From JANOYJ01 sp963792485 (lineage in GTDB: Bacteria; Pseudomonadota; Alphaproteobacteria; Rhizobiales; Rhizobiaceae): a DNA stretch of 37,582 bases. This document shows, piece after piece, positions 1 to 8,561 of the stretch (position 1 is its first letter; each line of letters opens with the position of its first letter). Below the pieces are notes generated by a model. That model was not told the DNA's origin and ran no database searches. It saw only the letters and a program-made list of their open reading frames with translations. The stretch is taken from positions 1-37,582 of the forward strand of contig CAWBWL010000002.1 of NCBI GenBank assembly GCA_963792485.1, in the 5' to 3' direction. The position numbers and the translations under genes were made by a program.

Positions 1-1
1 A

Positions 2-292
2 TCAGGTCTTGGCGGGATGAATGCTCATCGTAAGATTCAGCGCTTTCATCACGCCGAGCAGCGTTGAAAGCCGCGGGTCGCCATCAGCGCTCAGCGACTT
101 GTAAAGCGCCTCACGCGTCACGCCAGCCTCTTTGGCCACTTGCGTCATGCCGCGCGCCCGGGCGATTGTGCCGAGGGCATGGGCGAGATACTGAGGATCG
201 CCGGACGCAGCGGCATCGGCCAAAATGAAAGCTTGGGAATCTTCGTCTTGAAGATACTCCGCTGGATCAAAGTCTGAGAATTTGGCGGTCAT
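2..292 (-). CDS. HigA-type antitoxin (probable addiction-module antidote protein)
   Basis: A 96-residue helix-turn-helix protein expected to neutralise the toxin encoded just upstream and to repress their common promoter. The N-terminal FDPAEYL segment is typical of the small 'addiction module antidote' family. The HTH lies around residues 48-75 (MTQVAKEAGVTREALYKSLS, then the recognition-helix region). Length matches the family. It starts 7 nt after the toxin stop, giving the toxin-first order of HigBA-like modules. The gene is complete, its stop codon being at bases 2-4. A decayed relative lies at 6306-6612. Family assignment is firm; the pairing with its toxin is inferred from adjacency. 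Confidence 0.85.
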   Translation of the reverse strand: MTAKFSDFDPAEYLQDEDSQAFILADAAASGDPQYLAHALGTIARARGMTQVAKEAGVTREALYKSLSADGDPRLSTLLGVMKALNLTMSIHPAKT

Positions 293-299
293 TTAATCC

Positions 300-617
300 T
301 CAATTCAGTTTCTTTTTGACCATGTCTTGATATGTCACCGCAATATCCTTGGCTCGGCTAATGTCCCTCGCCTGTGTGCTCTTGTCTCCGCCAATCAAAA
401 GCAGGATGAGTTCGAGGCCCTGCTGCTTGAAATAAATCCTGTATCCCGGGCCATAGTCGATGCGAAGCTCGCTTATTCCGTCCCCAACGGTTTTGACATC
501 GCCAAACTGACCAAGCTGCAAGCGCAAAAGCCTTGCGACAATCCGCTCGCGCGCCCGACGGTCACGCAAACGATCGAACCAGTCAACAAACGCATCCGAC
601 CTTTTGAGCTTGAGCAT
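300..617 (-). CDS. HigB/RelE-type toxin of a type II toxin-antitoxin module
   Basis: A 105-residue RelE/ParE-superfamily protein of the HigB-like 'addiction module killer protein' group, members of which are usually ribosome-dependent mRNA endonucleases. The family pattern is clear: WFDRLRDRRARERIVARL near the N-terminus, then GDVKTVGDGISELRIDYGPGYR, a hydrophobic strand LILLLIGGDKSTQ, and DISRAKDIA near the C-terminus. Length is normal. It is transcribed first, with the antitoxin behind it. A near-consensus promoter ends only 5 nt before the ATG, so the mRNA may have almost no 5' leader. Confidence 0.87.
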   Translation of the reverse strand: MLKLKRSDAFVDWFDRLRDRRARERIVARLLRLQLGQFGDVKTVGDGISELRIDYGPGYRIYFKQQGLELILLLIGGDKSTQARDISRAKDIAVTYQDMVKKKLN

Positions 618-622
618 CGTAA

Positions 623-651
623 TCTATAATTCACATCTGTTGGTTTGTCAA
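623..651 (-). promoter_or_regulatory. Sigma-70-type promoter of the HigBA-like module
   Basis: On the minus strand TTGACA (651-646), a 17-bp spacer and TATAGA (628-623) form a near-consensus promoter. The toxin ATG begins at 617, five bases past the -10 box, so the expected transcription start falls at or within a base or two of the start codon. The resulting mRNA would be leaderless or nearly so. This is read from sequence only. Confidence 0.65.
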
Positions 652-657
652 CTGTTT

Positions 658-1182
658 TCAATCCTTCGGCCTGAAGCTCTTCATCACCGTCTCATCCGTC
701 TCCACCCGCCCCGCCCCGATCAAATCCAGGCAATAAGGCACCGCCGGAAACACCGCGTCGAGGCACACTTTGATCGAATCCGGCTTGCCCGGCGCATTGA
801 TGATCAGCGTCCTGCCGCGCGTGCCCGCCGTCTGGCGCGAAAGGATCGCGGTGGGGACATGTTCGAGGCTGACGCGGCGCATCAGCTCGCCAAAGCCCGG
901 CAGCTCCTTTTCCATCACCGCCTGCATCGCCTCCGGCGTCAGGTCGCGTGGGCTGGGGCCGGTGCCGCCGGTGGTGAGGATGAGATCGACCTTGTCCTCG
1001 TCGCACAGCGCAATCAGCGCATCGCGCACACTTTCCATGCCGTCGGGGATGACGCGGAAAACCGGCTCCCAAGGCGAGGAAATCACCGGCCTCAGCCATG
1101 CTTCAATCGCCGGGCCGCTTTTGTCTTCGTACTCGCCCTTCGAGGCGCGGTCGGAAATGGTAACTATGGCAATCTTGAGCAT
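658..1182 (-). CDS. mog: Molybdopterin adenylyltransferase, MogA/MoaB family
   Basis: A 174-residue cytoplasmic protein of the MoaB/MogA fold. These proteins adenylylate molybdopterin before molybdate insertion during molybdenum-cofactor synthesis. Visible hallmarks are the N-terminal IAIVTISDRASKGEYEDKSG, the molybdopterin-binding TTGGTGPSPRDLTPEAM near residues 69-85, and LPGFGELMRRVS downstream. Length fits MogA (about 175-195 residues). It is a single gene followed on the same strand by the HigBA module and preceded by tRNA-Lys; no other molybdenum-cofactor gene is in the window. MogA and MoaB cannot be fully separated by eye; MogA is preferred because of the closing region after GAGRVETDE. 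Confidence 0.88.
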   Translation of the reverse strand: MLKIAIVTISDRASKGEYEDKSGPAIEAWLRPVISSPWEPVFRVIPDGMESVRDALIALCDEDKVDLILTTGGTGPSPRDLTPEAMQAVMEKELPGFGELMRRVSLEHVPTAILSRQTAGTRGRTLIINAPGKPDSIKVCLDAVFPAVPYCLDLIGAGRVETDETVMKSFRPKD

Positions 1183-1219
1183 GGCCCTTTGGAGCCAAGG
1201 GGATGCGGGGCCAAGGAAA

Positions 1220-1295
<76 letters not shown>

Positions 1296-1386
1296 AAGGC
1301 CGCCCGGGTCCCTGGCGACGGCGGGTCTATAGCCATGTGCCCGGAGGATGTCCAGCGCCGCCCGCACAAATAGTGCAAGCCAGCGT

Positions 1387-2295
1387 TCAGGCGAACAACC
1401 GCCCTTCCGCCACCTTCACTGCGTGCCCGCCAATGGAGACTTTCGAGAGAAGTCCCGCGTCCATCAGCAAGGTGAGTTCAATTGCATGACGGCCTGCCCA
1501 TCTCGATGCCCTGTTCGATGACAAAACGCTTCGGCCCCTGCGGGCAGCGCCTCAGACTCGGCCAGCGCGCCAGCAAAGCGCCGCAGCGGCGGATCCAGTG
1601 GCCGGGTCCTCCTTGATCCCATCCCAAGGCGCGAACATGCGGGCGTGGAAATCGCTGCCAGCCAAATCGCCGCCCGGGCAATAGATGTAAGGCGCGGCGA
1701 TGATCGCGCCAGGCAGACGCACGAGGTCAAGCCACGCCCCCTCATTGATCCGCGCGTTCCGCACCGCCTCAATGCGGCTTACGGGAACGCAGACATAGGG
1801 AACACCCGCCGTCCAGACCGAAATTGCATGACTGCCAAAGCCGATATCCGCCGGTGCAAGTCCGAGCGCCGCCGCAATCCGGTCCGGTGCAAGTTCAAAC
1901 CCAATCTGTTCGGGAAGGCGCGGCAGATCAAATTCGGCCCTTGCTTCGACGGCAGAAATCTCAACCCGGCATGCAATATTGCCAATCTGCTCCTCCAGAA
2001 TGAACGCCTTCTTGCCAGCGCCATGCCTCAACACGGCAATGGCCACCGCGCTTCCTACGGTCGGGTGCCCAGCAAACGGCAATTCCCGCGCCGGAACGAA
2101 TATGCGCACCCTTGCTTCGTGCCGGGGCGTTTCCGGTGGCAGAATGAATGTCGTTTCCGACAAGTTGAACTCGCGCGCAATCGCTTGCATCCGCGCCGTG
2201 TCGAGGCCATCGCAGTCAAAAACGACCGCCAACTGGTTGCCCGCCAGCGCCTCACTGGTGAAAACGTCATAAACGGCGTAATGTCGTTCCTGCAT
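1387..2295 (-). pseudogene. PhzF-family isomerase-like gene with three frameshifts
   Basis: The product would be a PhzF/YddE-family protein of about 300 residues (diaminopimelate-epimerase fold; many members have unknown substrates). From the ATG at 2295 the frame reads MQERHYAVYDVFTSEALAGN, then LPFAGHPTVGSA and EDPATGSAAAA, both diagnostic. After that motif the family-like reading passes through all three frames: FAGALAESEALPAGAEAF, then FVIEQGIEMGRPSC, then IELTLLMDAGLLSKVSIGGHA and a stop at 1387-1389. The shifts lie near 1578, 1523-1526 (a run of four A on the plus strand) and 1479-1487, and together restore the original frame. Each looks like one extra base. Sequence error and genuine decay are both possible. 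An upstream in-frame start at 2421 would add 42 residues unlike the family and is rejected. Confidence 0.8.
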
Positions 2296-2392
2296 GGTGC
2301 TTGTCCCGGATTGCCAAAAATTAATTTGAACTTTGGGCAAATCCGGCCGATTTACCAATGAATACTTGGTTTCAATCCAATTGGATTTCGTG

Positions 2393-3694
2393 ATGGACCA
2401 GCGCGTCTCGCCACCGATCACTCCTCAACCGCTCGCGCCGGATATCAAGTCGGCACTGGCGCTTGATGCTGACGGCAAGCCGAAGGCGCGGCGCGGACGC
2501 TGGAAGAGCTGGGCCATCGTCGCTCTTCTTGTCACAGGCCTCGGCTATGCGGGCTGGTCGTGGCAGCAGTCTCGCGCCGTGACTGTAACTTACACAACAA
2601 CTCCAGCCGCCACTGCCGACCTCATTGTCGAAGTCTCGGCGACGGGCACATTGCAGCCGATCACCAAGGTTGATGTGTCGAGCGAGCAGTCCGGCGTCGT
2701 GCGCGAGGTCAATTTCAGCGAAAACCAGCGCGTCAAACAGGGTGATGTGCTCGCAATGCTCGATACGACCACGCTCTCCGCCCAGATCGAGCGTGCAGAG
2801 GCCTCGCTGATGGCCGCCAAGGCGCGGGTGAAAGACGCGCAGACAACCTCCCTGGAGAAACAGCAGCTGCTCGACCGGTCCGGCAAGCTGAAGGCCCGCG
2901 GCATGGTGACAACGCAGGACATCGAAACCGCGACCGCCGCCCGCGACCGCGCCGCAAACGCTATCGAAAGCGCCAAGGCGGATGTCGCTATTGCCGAAGC
3001 CGATTTGAAGCTGCAGAAAGCCGCACTCGAAAAAGCGACGATTTACGCACCCATTGACGGCATTATCCTGACCCGCTCGGTCGATCCCGGTCAGACAGTC
3101 GCCGCTTCCCTATCTGCGCCCGTGCTGTTTGTGATCGCACAGAATCTCGAACAAATGCAGCTGGAGGCCGCAATTGACGAGGCGGATATCGGCGCTGTCG
3201 CCAAAGGTCAGACCGCAAATTTCACCGTTGACGCCTATCCGGACAAAACTTTCACCGCCACGATCAGCGACATTGCCTACGCTTCGGTGACAACTGAAAG
3301 CGTCGTCACCTATGAGGCGAAGCTTGCCGTGGACAACAAGGATTTATTCCTGCGCCCCGGCATGACCGCCAATGTCGATATCATCACGCGCGAGGCCAAG
3401 GGCGCACTGACCATTCCGAACGCCGCTTTCCGTTACCAGCCGGCCTCGGCCAATGCGGCGCAAAGCCGCCCATTCAGCATCACAAGCCTGTTCATGCCGC
3501 GATTTCCCCGCAATGAGCGCCGCACGCAGGAGGTATCGAAAGATGGCTCCCGACCGGTCTATGTGTTGCGTTCGGGCAAGCCGGAAAAGGTGAATGTGAA
3601 GCCGGGATCCACCGATGGCGAGAAGACGGAGATTTTGACCGGGCTGAACGCAGGCGATGACATTGTCATGTCCGAAAAGCAGGCGGCCAACTGA
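2393..3694 (+). CDS. MacA/HlyD-type periplasmic adaptor of an ABC efflux pump
   Basis: A 433-residue membrane-fusion protein linking the inner-membrane ABC transporter to an outer-membrane channel. One membrane anchor lies at about residues 37-55 (SWAIVALLVTGLGYAGWSW). It is followed by the biotinyl-lipoyl half-motifs (VSATGTLQPITKVDVSSEQSG and IYAPIDGIILTRSVDPGQTV) flanking an alpha-helical hairpin of about 80 residues, then the beta-barrel and the membrane-proximal domain. I chose the ATG at 2393 because 20 codons upstream add only non-conserved sequence. Its last base overlaps the first base of the ATPase start. It is divergent from the phzF-like gene. No outer-membrane factor gene lies nearby. 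The substrate cannot be told from sequence; macrolides, peptides or lipids are all handled by relatives. Confidence 0.88.
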   Translation: MDQRVSPPITPQPLAPDIKSALALDADGKPKARRGRWKSWAIVALLVTGLGYAGWSWQQSRAVTVTYTTTPAATADLIVEVSATGTLQPITKVDVSSEQSGVVREVNFSENQRVKQGDVLAMLDTTTLSAQIERAEASLMAAKARVKDAQTTSLEKQQLLDRSGKLKARGMVTTQDIETATAARDRAANAIESAKADVAIAEADLKLQKAALEKATIYAPIDGIILTRSVDPGQTVAASLSAPVLFVIAQNLEQMQLEAAIDEADIGAVAKGQTANFTVDAYPDKTFTATISDIAYASVTTESVVTYEAKLAVDNKDLFLRPGMTANVDIITREAKGALTIPNAAFRYQPASANAAQSRPFSITSLFMPRFPRNERRTQEVSKDGSRPVYVLRSGKPEKVNVKPGSTDGEKTEILTGLNAGDDIVMSEKQAAN

Positions 3695-4401
3695 TGTCCG
3701 CCCCGCTCATCCGGTTTCATGATGTCTGGAAAATCTACGGCCATGGCGAAGCGCAGGTAAACGCGCTTGCGGGCGTGGATCTCGCCATCGGGCAAGGCGA
3801 GTTTGTTGCGATCATGGGTCCGTCCGGCTCCGGCAAATCTACGGCAATGAACATTATCGGCTGTCTCGATACACCCTCGACAGGCCGATATGATTTCCTG
3901 GGCGCCGATGCGGGCGGCCTTGATCGCGGACGGCGCGCGCTTTTGCGCAATCTCTACATCGGCTTTGTCTTTCAGGGCTACAATCTGCTCCCGCGCACCA
4001 CCGCGCTCGAAAATGTCGAACTGCCGCTGGTCTATCGCGGCGTGCCCGCCCGGCAGCGGCGCGAGATTGGCATGGCAGCGATTGAAAAGGTCGGTCTCCT
4101 CGGCCGCGAGACCCACACGCCAGCCGAACTTTCCGGCGGCCAGCAGCAGCGCGTTGCAATTGCCCGCGCCATCGTGACCAATCCGACGCTGCTCGTGGCC
4201 GACGAGCCGACCGGCAATCTCGACACGGCCCGCACGCATGAGATCATGGAACTTCTGACGGATCTCAATGTCGAGCAGGGACTGACCATTGTCATGGTGA
4301 CACATGAGCCCGATGTGGCAGCCTTTGCAGCGCGTAACATTGTGTTCCGTGACGGTGATATCGAGTCCGACGTTTCGTTGGGAGCGCGCCATGCTGCTTG
4401 A
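3694..4401 (+). CDS. MacB/LolD-type ABC transporter ATP-binding protein
   Basis: A 235-residue nucleotide-binding subunit with Walker A GPSGSGKS at 42-49, Q-loop FVFQGYNLLP, ABC signature LSGGQQQR at 146-153, Walker B LLVADEPTGNLD at 167-177 and the switch histidine in VTHEPD. The FTSE/LolD/MacB subgroup is indicated by the TGNLD sequence and by the neighbouring FtsX-type permease. The start overlaps the adaptor stop (TGATG), so the two are translationally coupled. The reading frame runs 11 nt into the permease gene. It energises the mechanotransmission pump formed with its two neighbours. Confidence 0.92.
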   Translation: MSAPLIRFHDVWKIYGHGEAQVNALAGVDLAIGQGEFVAIMGPSGSGKSTAMNIIGCLDTPSTGRYDFLGADAGGLDRGRRALLRNLYIGFVFQGYNLLPRTTALENVELPLVYRGVPARQRREIGMAAIEKVGLLGRETHTPAELSGGQQQRVAIARAIVTNPTLLVADEPTGNLDTARTHEIMELLTDLNVEQGLTIVMVTHEPDVAAFAARNIVFRDGDIESDVSLGARHAA

Positions 4402-5599
4402 GACGATCCGCCTCGCACTGCGCTCCGTGCGCCGTAACGCCCTGCGCTCAATCCTCACACTGCTTGGCATCGTGATCGGCGTCGCCGCCGTGATCGCCAT
4501 GCTGACCATTGGTTCGGGCACGACCGCAAAGGTCAAGGCTGATATCTCCAAGCTCGGCAGCAATCTTCTCGTCATCCGCCCCGGCGCGCCCGCAGCGCCC
4601 GGACAGCAATCCGGCACGTCGCGCTCGTTCAGCGACAAGGATGTGGCGGCGCTGATAAAGGAAGTTCCGGACGCCAAGGCGATATCCGCCGCGTCCCAGA
4701 AGAGCGTCAAAGTCGTCTACGGCACTGAGAGCCTGACAGCGCAGATCACCGGCACCGACACCGGCTATTTTTTGGCGCGCGATCTGGGCGTGATAATCGG
4801 ACGCGAGTTCAATGATTCCGAAGCGCGCGGCGGTTCAAGCGTCTGCCTGATCGGCGAAACGGTGCGCAAGCAATTCTTCGGGTCCGCATCGCCCGTGGGC
4901 GCATCCATCCGCATTGGCCGGATGAACTGCAATGTCATCGGCCTCCTGGAGACCAAGGGCTTCTCGCAGTTCGGCCAGGACCAGGACAATGTCGTCCTGA
5001 TGCCGCTCACCGGTTTTCAGCGCCGCGTCGCCGGCGACAATGACATTGAGACAATCTTTGTTTCCGGCAAGGACGGCGTTGTCATGGCCGACATGCAGCG
5101 TCTGACCGAGGAGATTTTGCGTGACACCCGCCGCGTTCCTGCAGGGCGCGAAGACGATTTTTCCGTCCGGGACATGACACAGATTGCCAGCGCCATGGCC
5201 TCGACCACCGCGACCATGACCGGCATGCTCGGCGCGGTCGCCGGCATCAGCCTGCTCGTCGGCGGCATCGGCATCATGAACATCATGCTGGTCTCGGTTA
5301 CCGAGCGCACCCGCGAGATCGGCATCCGCCTCGCCATCGGCGCGCAGGAGCGCGACATCCTCACGCAGTTTCTCGTCGAGGCCACCGTCCTCTCATTGAT
5401 CGGAGGCTTGCTTGGAATCGGACTGGGATTGGGCTTGGCGCTTCTGGCCTCTTCGACAATGTCGATCCCATTCGATCCCAGCCTGTCCGTGATCGCAATG
5501 GCAGCAGCATTTTCAGCGCTGATCGGCACCGTTTTCGGCTTCTTCCCGGCCCTGCGCGGCGCGCGGCTCAATCCGATTGATGCGCTCAGGCATGAGTGA
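4391..5599 (+). CDS. MacB-type ABC transporter permease (FtsX domain)
   Basis: A 402-residue inner-membrane permease. The N-terminal helix (RSILTLLGIVIGVAAVIAML, about residues 18-37) precedes a periplasmic MacB core domain of about 230 residues. Three C-terminal helices form the FtsX domain, including the conserved GGIGIMNIMLVSVTERTREIGIRLAIGA stretch. In MacB the ATPase is fused to this part; here they are separate genes overlapping by 11 nt. The ATG at 4391 is chosen because it opens the conserved amphipathic MLLETIRLALRS and fits the overlap. Earlier starts read backwards through the ATPase gene. Confidence 0.92.
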   Translation: MLLETIRLALRSVRRNALRSILTLLGIVIGVAAVIAMLTIGSGTTAKVKADISKLGSNLLVIRPGAPAAPGQQSGTSRSFSDKDVAALIKEVPDAKAISAASQKSVKVVYGTESLTAQITGTDTGYFLARDLGVIIGREFNDSEARGGSSVCLIGETVRKQFFGSASPVGASIRIGRMNCNVIGLLETKGFSQFGQDQDNVVLMPLTGFQRRVAGDNDIETIFVSGKDGVVMADMQRLTEEILRDTRRVPAGREDDFSVRDMTQIASAMASTTATMTGMLGAVAGISLLVGGIGIMNIMLVSVTERTREIGIRLAIGAQERDILTQFLVEATVLSLIGGLLGIGLGLGLALLASSTMSIPFDPSLSVIAMAAAFSALIGTVFGFFPALRGARLNPIDALRHE

Positions 5600-5601
5600 T
5601 T

Positions 5602-5618
5602 GCCAGAGTTTCTCTGGC
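5602..5618 (+). terminator. Stem-loop after the efflux operon
   Basis: A perfect 7-bp inverted repeat, GCCAGAG-TTT-CTCTGGC, begins 3 nt after the permease stop. It lacks the run of T expected for an intrinsic terminator, so it may act only as an mRNA 3' end or a weak terminator. Confidence 0.3.
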
Positions 5619-5640
5619 TATCTCATTAGAGTGTGTTATG

Positions 5641-5648
5641 GTGTACAC
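5641..5648. promoter_or_regulatory. Palindromic candidate operator of the ParDE-like module
   Basis: The perfect palindrome GTGTACAC lies 27 bp upstream of the antitoxin ATG, just after a -10-like TATGGT. Ribbon-helix-helix antitoxins usually bind short palindromes in this position. The link is inferred from location. Confidence 0.35.
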
Positions 5649-5674
5649 AACTGACAGCATATGAGAGTAGGCAC

Positions 5675-5935
5675 ATGTCAAAAACTGAGACGATGACTAT
5701 CCGGGTATCTTCGCAAGTAAAGTCGCAGCTCGAACTGATGGCTCAAAGCACACAGCGGACCAAGAGCTACCTTGCGTCGCAGGCAATCACGCGCTTCATT
5801 GCCACGGAGTCGGAGATCATTGACGGCATCAAGGCTGGCCTTGCCGACATCGAGGCGGGCCGCGTGATTCCTCATGACGAGGCCATGGCGCTCATCCGCA
5901 CGACGATTGCCAATCCCCGCCGGTCCGCCGCTTAA
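5675..5935 (+). CDS. Ribbon-helix-helix antitoxin (CopG/ParD-like)
   Basis: An 86-residue antitoxin. The N-terminal strand ETMTIRVSSQVKSQLELMAQ followed by two helices (TQRTKSYLASQAITRFI) is the ribbon-helix-helix DNA-binding fold. The acidic, flexible C-terminal half (IKAGLADIEAGRVIPHDEAMALI) is of the kind that wraps the toxin. The start at 5675 places the strand at the N-terminus; an upstream in-frame start at 5633 would cross the candidate operator. The stop overlaps the toxin start (TAATG). Confidence 0.88.
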   Translation: MSKTETMTIRVSSQVKSQLELMAQSTQRTKSYLASQAITRFIATESEIIDGIKAGLADIEAGRVIPHDEAMALIRTTIANPRRSAA

Positions 5936-6234
5936 TGCGGTCTGTCTTCTGGTCGAAGGAAGCGCTCGCCGACTTCGACAGCCAAATCAATTTCATTGCG
6001 CTTGACAGCATACGGGGAGCTTCGCTTATCGCCGACCGGATCGAACAGGCAGTCACGGCCCTGCAAGCCATGCCCACCGGCCGGTTCGGCCGCGTCGCAG
6101 GCACATATGAGAAGCTGGTGACAAAAACGTCGCTGATCATAGCCTACGGCATAGATGCAAAAGGCGATCTGACAATTGTCCGCATCATCCATGCGGCGAG
6201 GGACTGGCAGGCGGGGACGTGGCCGGAGGGTTAG
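5935..6234 (+). CDS. ParE/RelE-type toxin
   Basis: A 99-residue plasmid-stabilisation-type toxin. It shows the ParE pattern: VFWSKEALADFDSQINFIA, then helix residues ADRIEQAVTALQAMPTGRFGRV, and the C-terminal strands LIIAYGIDAKGDLTIVRIIHAARDW. ParE members poison DNA gyrase while RelE members cut mRNA; sequence alone does not decide. Coupled to the antitoxin by a 1-nt overlap. Confidence 0.88.
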   Translation: MRSVFWSKEALADFDSQINFIALDSIRGASLIADRIEQAVTALQAMPTGRFGRVAGTYEKLVTKTSLIIAYGIDAKGDLTIVRIIHAARDWQAGTWPEG

Positions 6235-6305
6235 GTTGACCGCCTTTCAAGTCGCCGAATTGACAGGCGAATTAGCATCCACGCAACCATGGCTTACAAA
6301 TGATA

Positions 6306-6612
6306 ATGCTCAAGACTTGCGAATACGACCCCGCCAGTTACTCTTCAATGCGAGGAAGAGCAGGCGGAGTGTCTGAAAGTGACATGCGAAGACGGCACCT
6401 CGGCAGAGATCGCGAGTGCGCTCGGCGTCATTGCCCGCGCCTGCGGCATCACCGACCTGTCGCGCAAGACCGGCCTGACAAGGCAGGCGCGCTACAAGGC
6501 GCTGAGCGGGGAAGGAAATCCGGAGCTTGGGACAATTGCGAAAGTGGCGGAGGCGCTGGGGTTTAGGCTGGCGATTGTGCCGGCGGAGGGGGAGCGGAAG
6601 GATGCGGCATGA
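6306..6612 (+). pseudogene. Decayed HigA-like antitoxin without a toxin
   Basis: Downstream of a GTG at 6379 the frame encodes 77 residues (VTCEDGTSAEIASALGVIARA onward, HTH around DLSRKTGLTRQARYKALS) matching the C-terminal four-fifths of the same family as the antitoxin at 2-292. The family's N-terminal YDPAEYL equivalent (CEYDPASY) is readable from ATG 6306 in another frame. One extra T near 6342 would explain the break. A shortened protein from GTG 6379 could still be made. No HigB-like toxin is visible on either side. Confidence 0.7.
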
Positions 6613-6631
6613 TTGCTGAGGGCGCCTGCGG

Positions 6632-7396
6632 CTAAGCACCAATTCCCCCAAAAAAATGCCAGTCAAGCAGCACTTGCATGTGCCGCAGCGCGCCTTCGGG
6701 CTTGTCGCCTTTTCGGATTATGACCGGCCCCTCGATTTCAGGCTCCGCCTCAGCTGAGGCGTGCCGGCGAATCGTCTGTGCTACCGCTTCTGCGTCACTT
6801 TCTAAATAGTAGCGCCGGAAAATCAAAATCGCCGCGCCGATGCGAATGAGGCCAAACTCTGCGTCATGCGGCACATTGTCGAATGACAGTCCAGTCTCTT
6901 CAAGCGCCTCACGATGCGTGTTGGCCGCGAAGTTCATTTGTCCTTCAATGAAATCACTTTTTTCAAACGATCCTGCCGCGAAGTAGACGCATCCCGGATT
7001 GGCGGTGGAGCTGTTCATTTTGACAGCTGCAAGCGCGCCGTCTTTTGTCACCGGCACAGCAAAAGCGAATATGTGGCAGCAGCCTTCGGCTTGCCGCGTC
7101 TTTCGCCAAAACAAAAATGTCGAGAAGTCAATTTCGTGTGTTGCACCCCGCAGGACTCCGTCCTGCAGCGTCGCTTTAGACGCAAGTGTCACACGCCCGT
7201 TGAAAAGGTGCGGGTTGTTGGACAGCTCATCCTTCCAGTTTTCAGCGATTTCTTTTTCGAATCTGGCTTCGAATGGATGCCGCGTGGAAACAAGCCGCAC
7301 ATCAATCCCGCTGCATGGACACACAACACCTTCCGGCAGCTGACTGAAAATCTCCACCGCCTTCACCCCAGCCCAAACGTCATCGCCACCGGACAA
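6632..7396 (-). CDS. Nudix-hydrolase-like protein with degenerate Nudix box
   Basis: A 254-residue protein. The segment THREALEETGLSF at about 160-172 carries the REUxEExGU core of a Nudix box, but the upstream glycine and glutamate of the full motif are not in their usual places. Catalysis of nucleoside-diphosphate-linked substrates is therefore uncertain. The first 100 residues are unlike a standard Nudix domain. The start overlaps the end of the upstream endonuclease gene by 34 nt on the same strand, suggesting an operon; a later start is possible. Function not recognised beyond this. Confidence 0.6.
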   Translation of the reverse strand: MSGGDDVWAGVKAVEIFSQLPEGVVCPCSGIDVRLVSTRHPFEARFEKEIAENWKDELSNNPHLFNGRVTLASKATLQDGVLRGATHEIDFSTFLFWRKTRQAEGCCHIFAFAVPVTKDGALAAVKMNSSTANPGCVYFAAGSFEKSDFIEGQMNFAANTHREALEETGLSFDNVPHDAEFGLIRIGAAILIFRRYYLESDAEAVAQTIRRHASAEAEPEIEGPVIIRKGDKPEGALRHMQVLLDWHFFGGIGA

Positions 7397-8475
7397 TGAT
7401 CGCTCGCCTTGGGGCGGTCCCAGCCGACCCTCGGATACCGATCCACCTCCTGCCCCTTTGGAAAGATCGTCCGATAGGGCTGCCCTTTGCGGATGATGTC
7501 CGGCTTGGTCGAGGCATTTTTTCGCGCCAATGACGGTGACGCAAGCAGGTAGTCCACCTGCGTCAGCTGCCGCTCCTGCGGGCCGCGCGTGTGGTAGTTG
7601 GTCCAGCGGTCGTCCGCGTCCCGCCGCGCCACAAGGTTTTCGCAGAAGCCGCCTTCTAGGAGGATGCTGACAGCGTTTTCAGGCTCAGCAAACGAAGTGA
7701 ACTTCACATTTTCGTCTCCGTCTTCGGTGATGACAAGTTTTTCTGTGAAGTCGTTAAGATCGCCGCAGAACAGCCAGTCGCGGGTGGGCGCGCCGTCCTT
7801 GCCGAACTTCTCTTCGATGACATGCCGCGCCGCCTTCGCCTCCGCGACGCGCACAGGCAATGTGTCGCTTGAGCCGTCAGGCCCAACGCGTTTGCCTCCT
7901 TTGGATTTGAAATGCGAGGTGAACAGCGTCAGTGGCCTGCCGCCTATCAGCAGGTCCAGCTCAAGCAGGTCACGCCGGAAAATCCGTTCATTGGCCTGAA
8001 TGCCGATGGCCTCCAGCGCCGGATTGTGCAGGCCAAGGTCCGCAAAGGTCAGCGTTGCATGGCTTTTCAGCGCGACGAACTCGATCCGCTCTCCGTCCCG
8101 CGTGACTTCCTTCATCATGATGGCGACATCGATGCCGCGCGTGTCATTACCCTCGATCAGATATTTCTGCCTGTAGCCGTCGCCGACCATGCGGAACAGA
8201 TAGCCGAACTCGAAGGCGTTCAGCGCGGCGAGATTGTCCACCTCCTGCAGGCACAGAATATCCGCCCTGGTGTCGGCGATGGCCAGCGCCGTCAGCTGGC
8301 GCGTGTCATCGGTGATCCCCATCACCCGCGCCGTTTCCATCTCGCGGTACTGCATCTCGTCCTTGATGTTGAACAGGCCAAGGCTGCGGTCCTTGGTCAG
8401 GTCGTTGCGATAGCCGGTGAAATCGAACCGGTTCATCAGGTTTTCGACATTGAACGTGGCGATGCGGACGGACAT
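7363..8475 (-). CDS. Endonuclease/exonuclease/phosphatase family protein
   Basis: A 370-residue member of the DNase I/inositol-phosphatase-like fold. Metal and catalytic motifs are in order: RIATFNVENL near the N-terminus (metal-binding Asn9/Glu11), ILCLQEVDN with Glu78, FTSHFKSKGG, FCGDLNDF in the last third, and the closing SDHCPVAM with the catalytic Asp-His. No signal peptide is visible, so it is probably cytoplasmic. The substrate may be nucleic acid or a phosphoester; it cannot be told apart. Its 3' end overlaps the Nudix-like gene. Confidence 0.87.
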   Translation of the reverse strand: MSVRIATFNVENLMNRFDFTGYRNDLTKDRSLGLFNIKDEMQYREMETARVMGITDDTRQLTALAIADTRADILCLQEVDNLAALNAFEFGYLFRMVGDGYRQKYLIEGNDTRGIDVAIMMKEVTRDGERIEFVALKSHATLTFADLGLHNPALEAIGIQANERIFRRDLLELDLLIGGRPLTLFTSHFKSKGGKRVGPDGSSDTLPVRVAEAKAARHVIEEKFGKDGAPTRDWLFCGDLNDFTEKLVITEDGDENVKFTSFAEPENAVSILLEGGFCENLVARRDADDRWTNYHTRGPQERQLTQVDYLLASPSLARKNASTKPDIIRKGQPYRTIFPKGQEVDRYPRVGWDRPKASDHCPVAMTFGLG

Positions 8476-8561
8476 GGGTCGGGCTTTCTCGTGAGATAAC
8501 GTTCACATTCGAGCGGCCAAGCCGTTTTGGCAAGTGCGCTTAATCAAAGAAGGTTTGCCCC

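Noticed and set aside
5641..5648. GTGTACAC as a YefM-type TGTACA operator
   Set aside because: The adjacent antitoxin is a ribbon-helix-helix protein, not Phd/YefM; only one copy is present, so it is listed as a generic palindrome.
6632..7396. Calling this a functional Nudix hydrolase
   Set aside because: Only the REUxEExG core is present; the upstream Gly and Glu of the full box are missing, so it is described only as Nudix-like.
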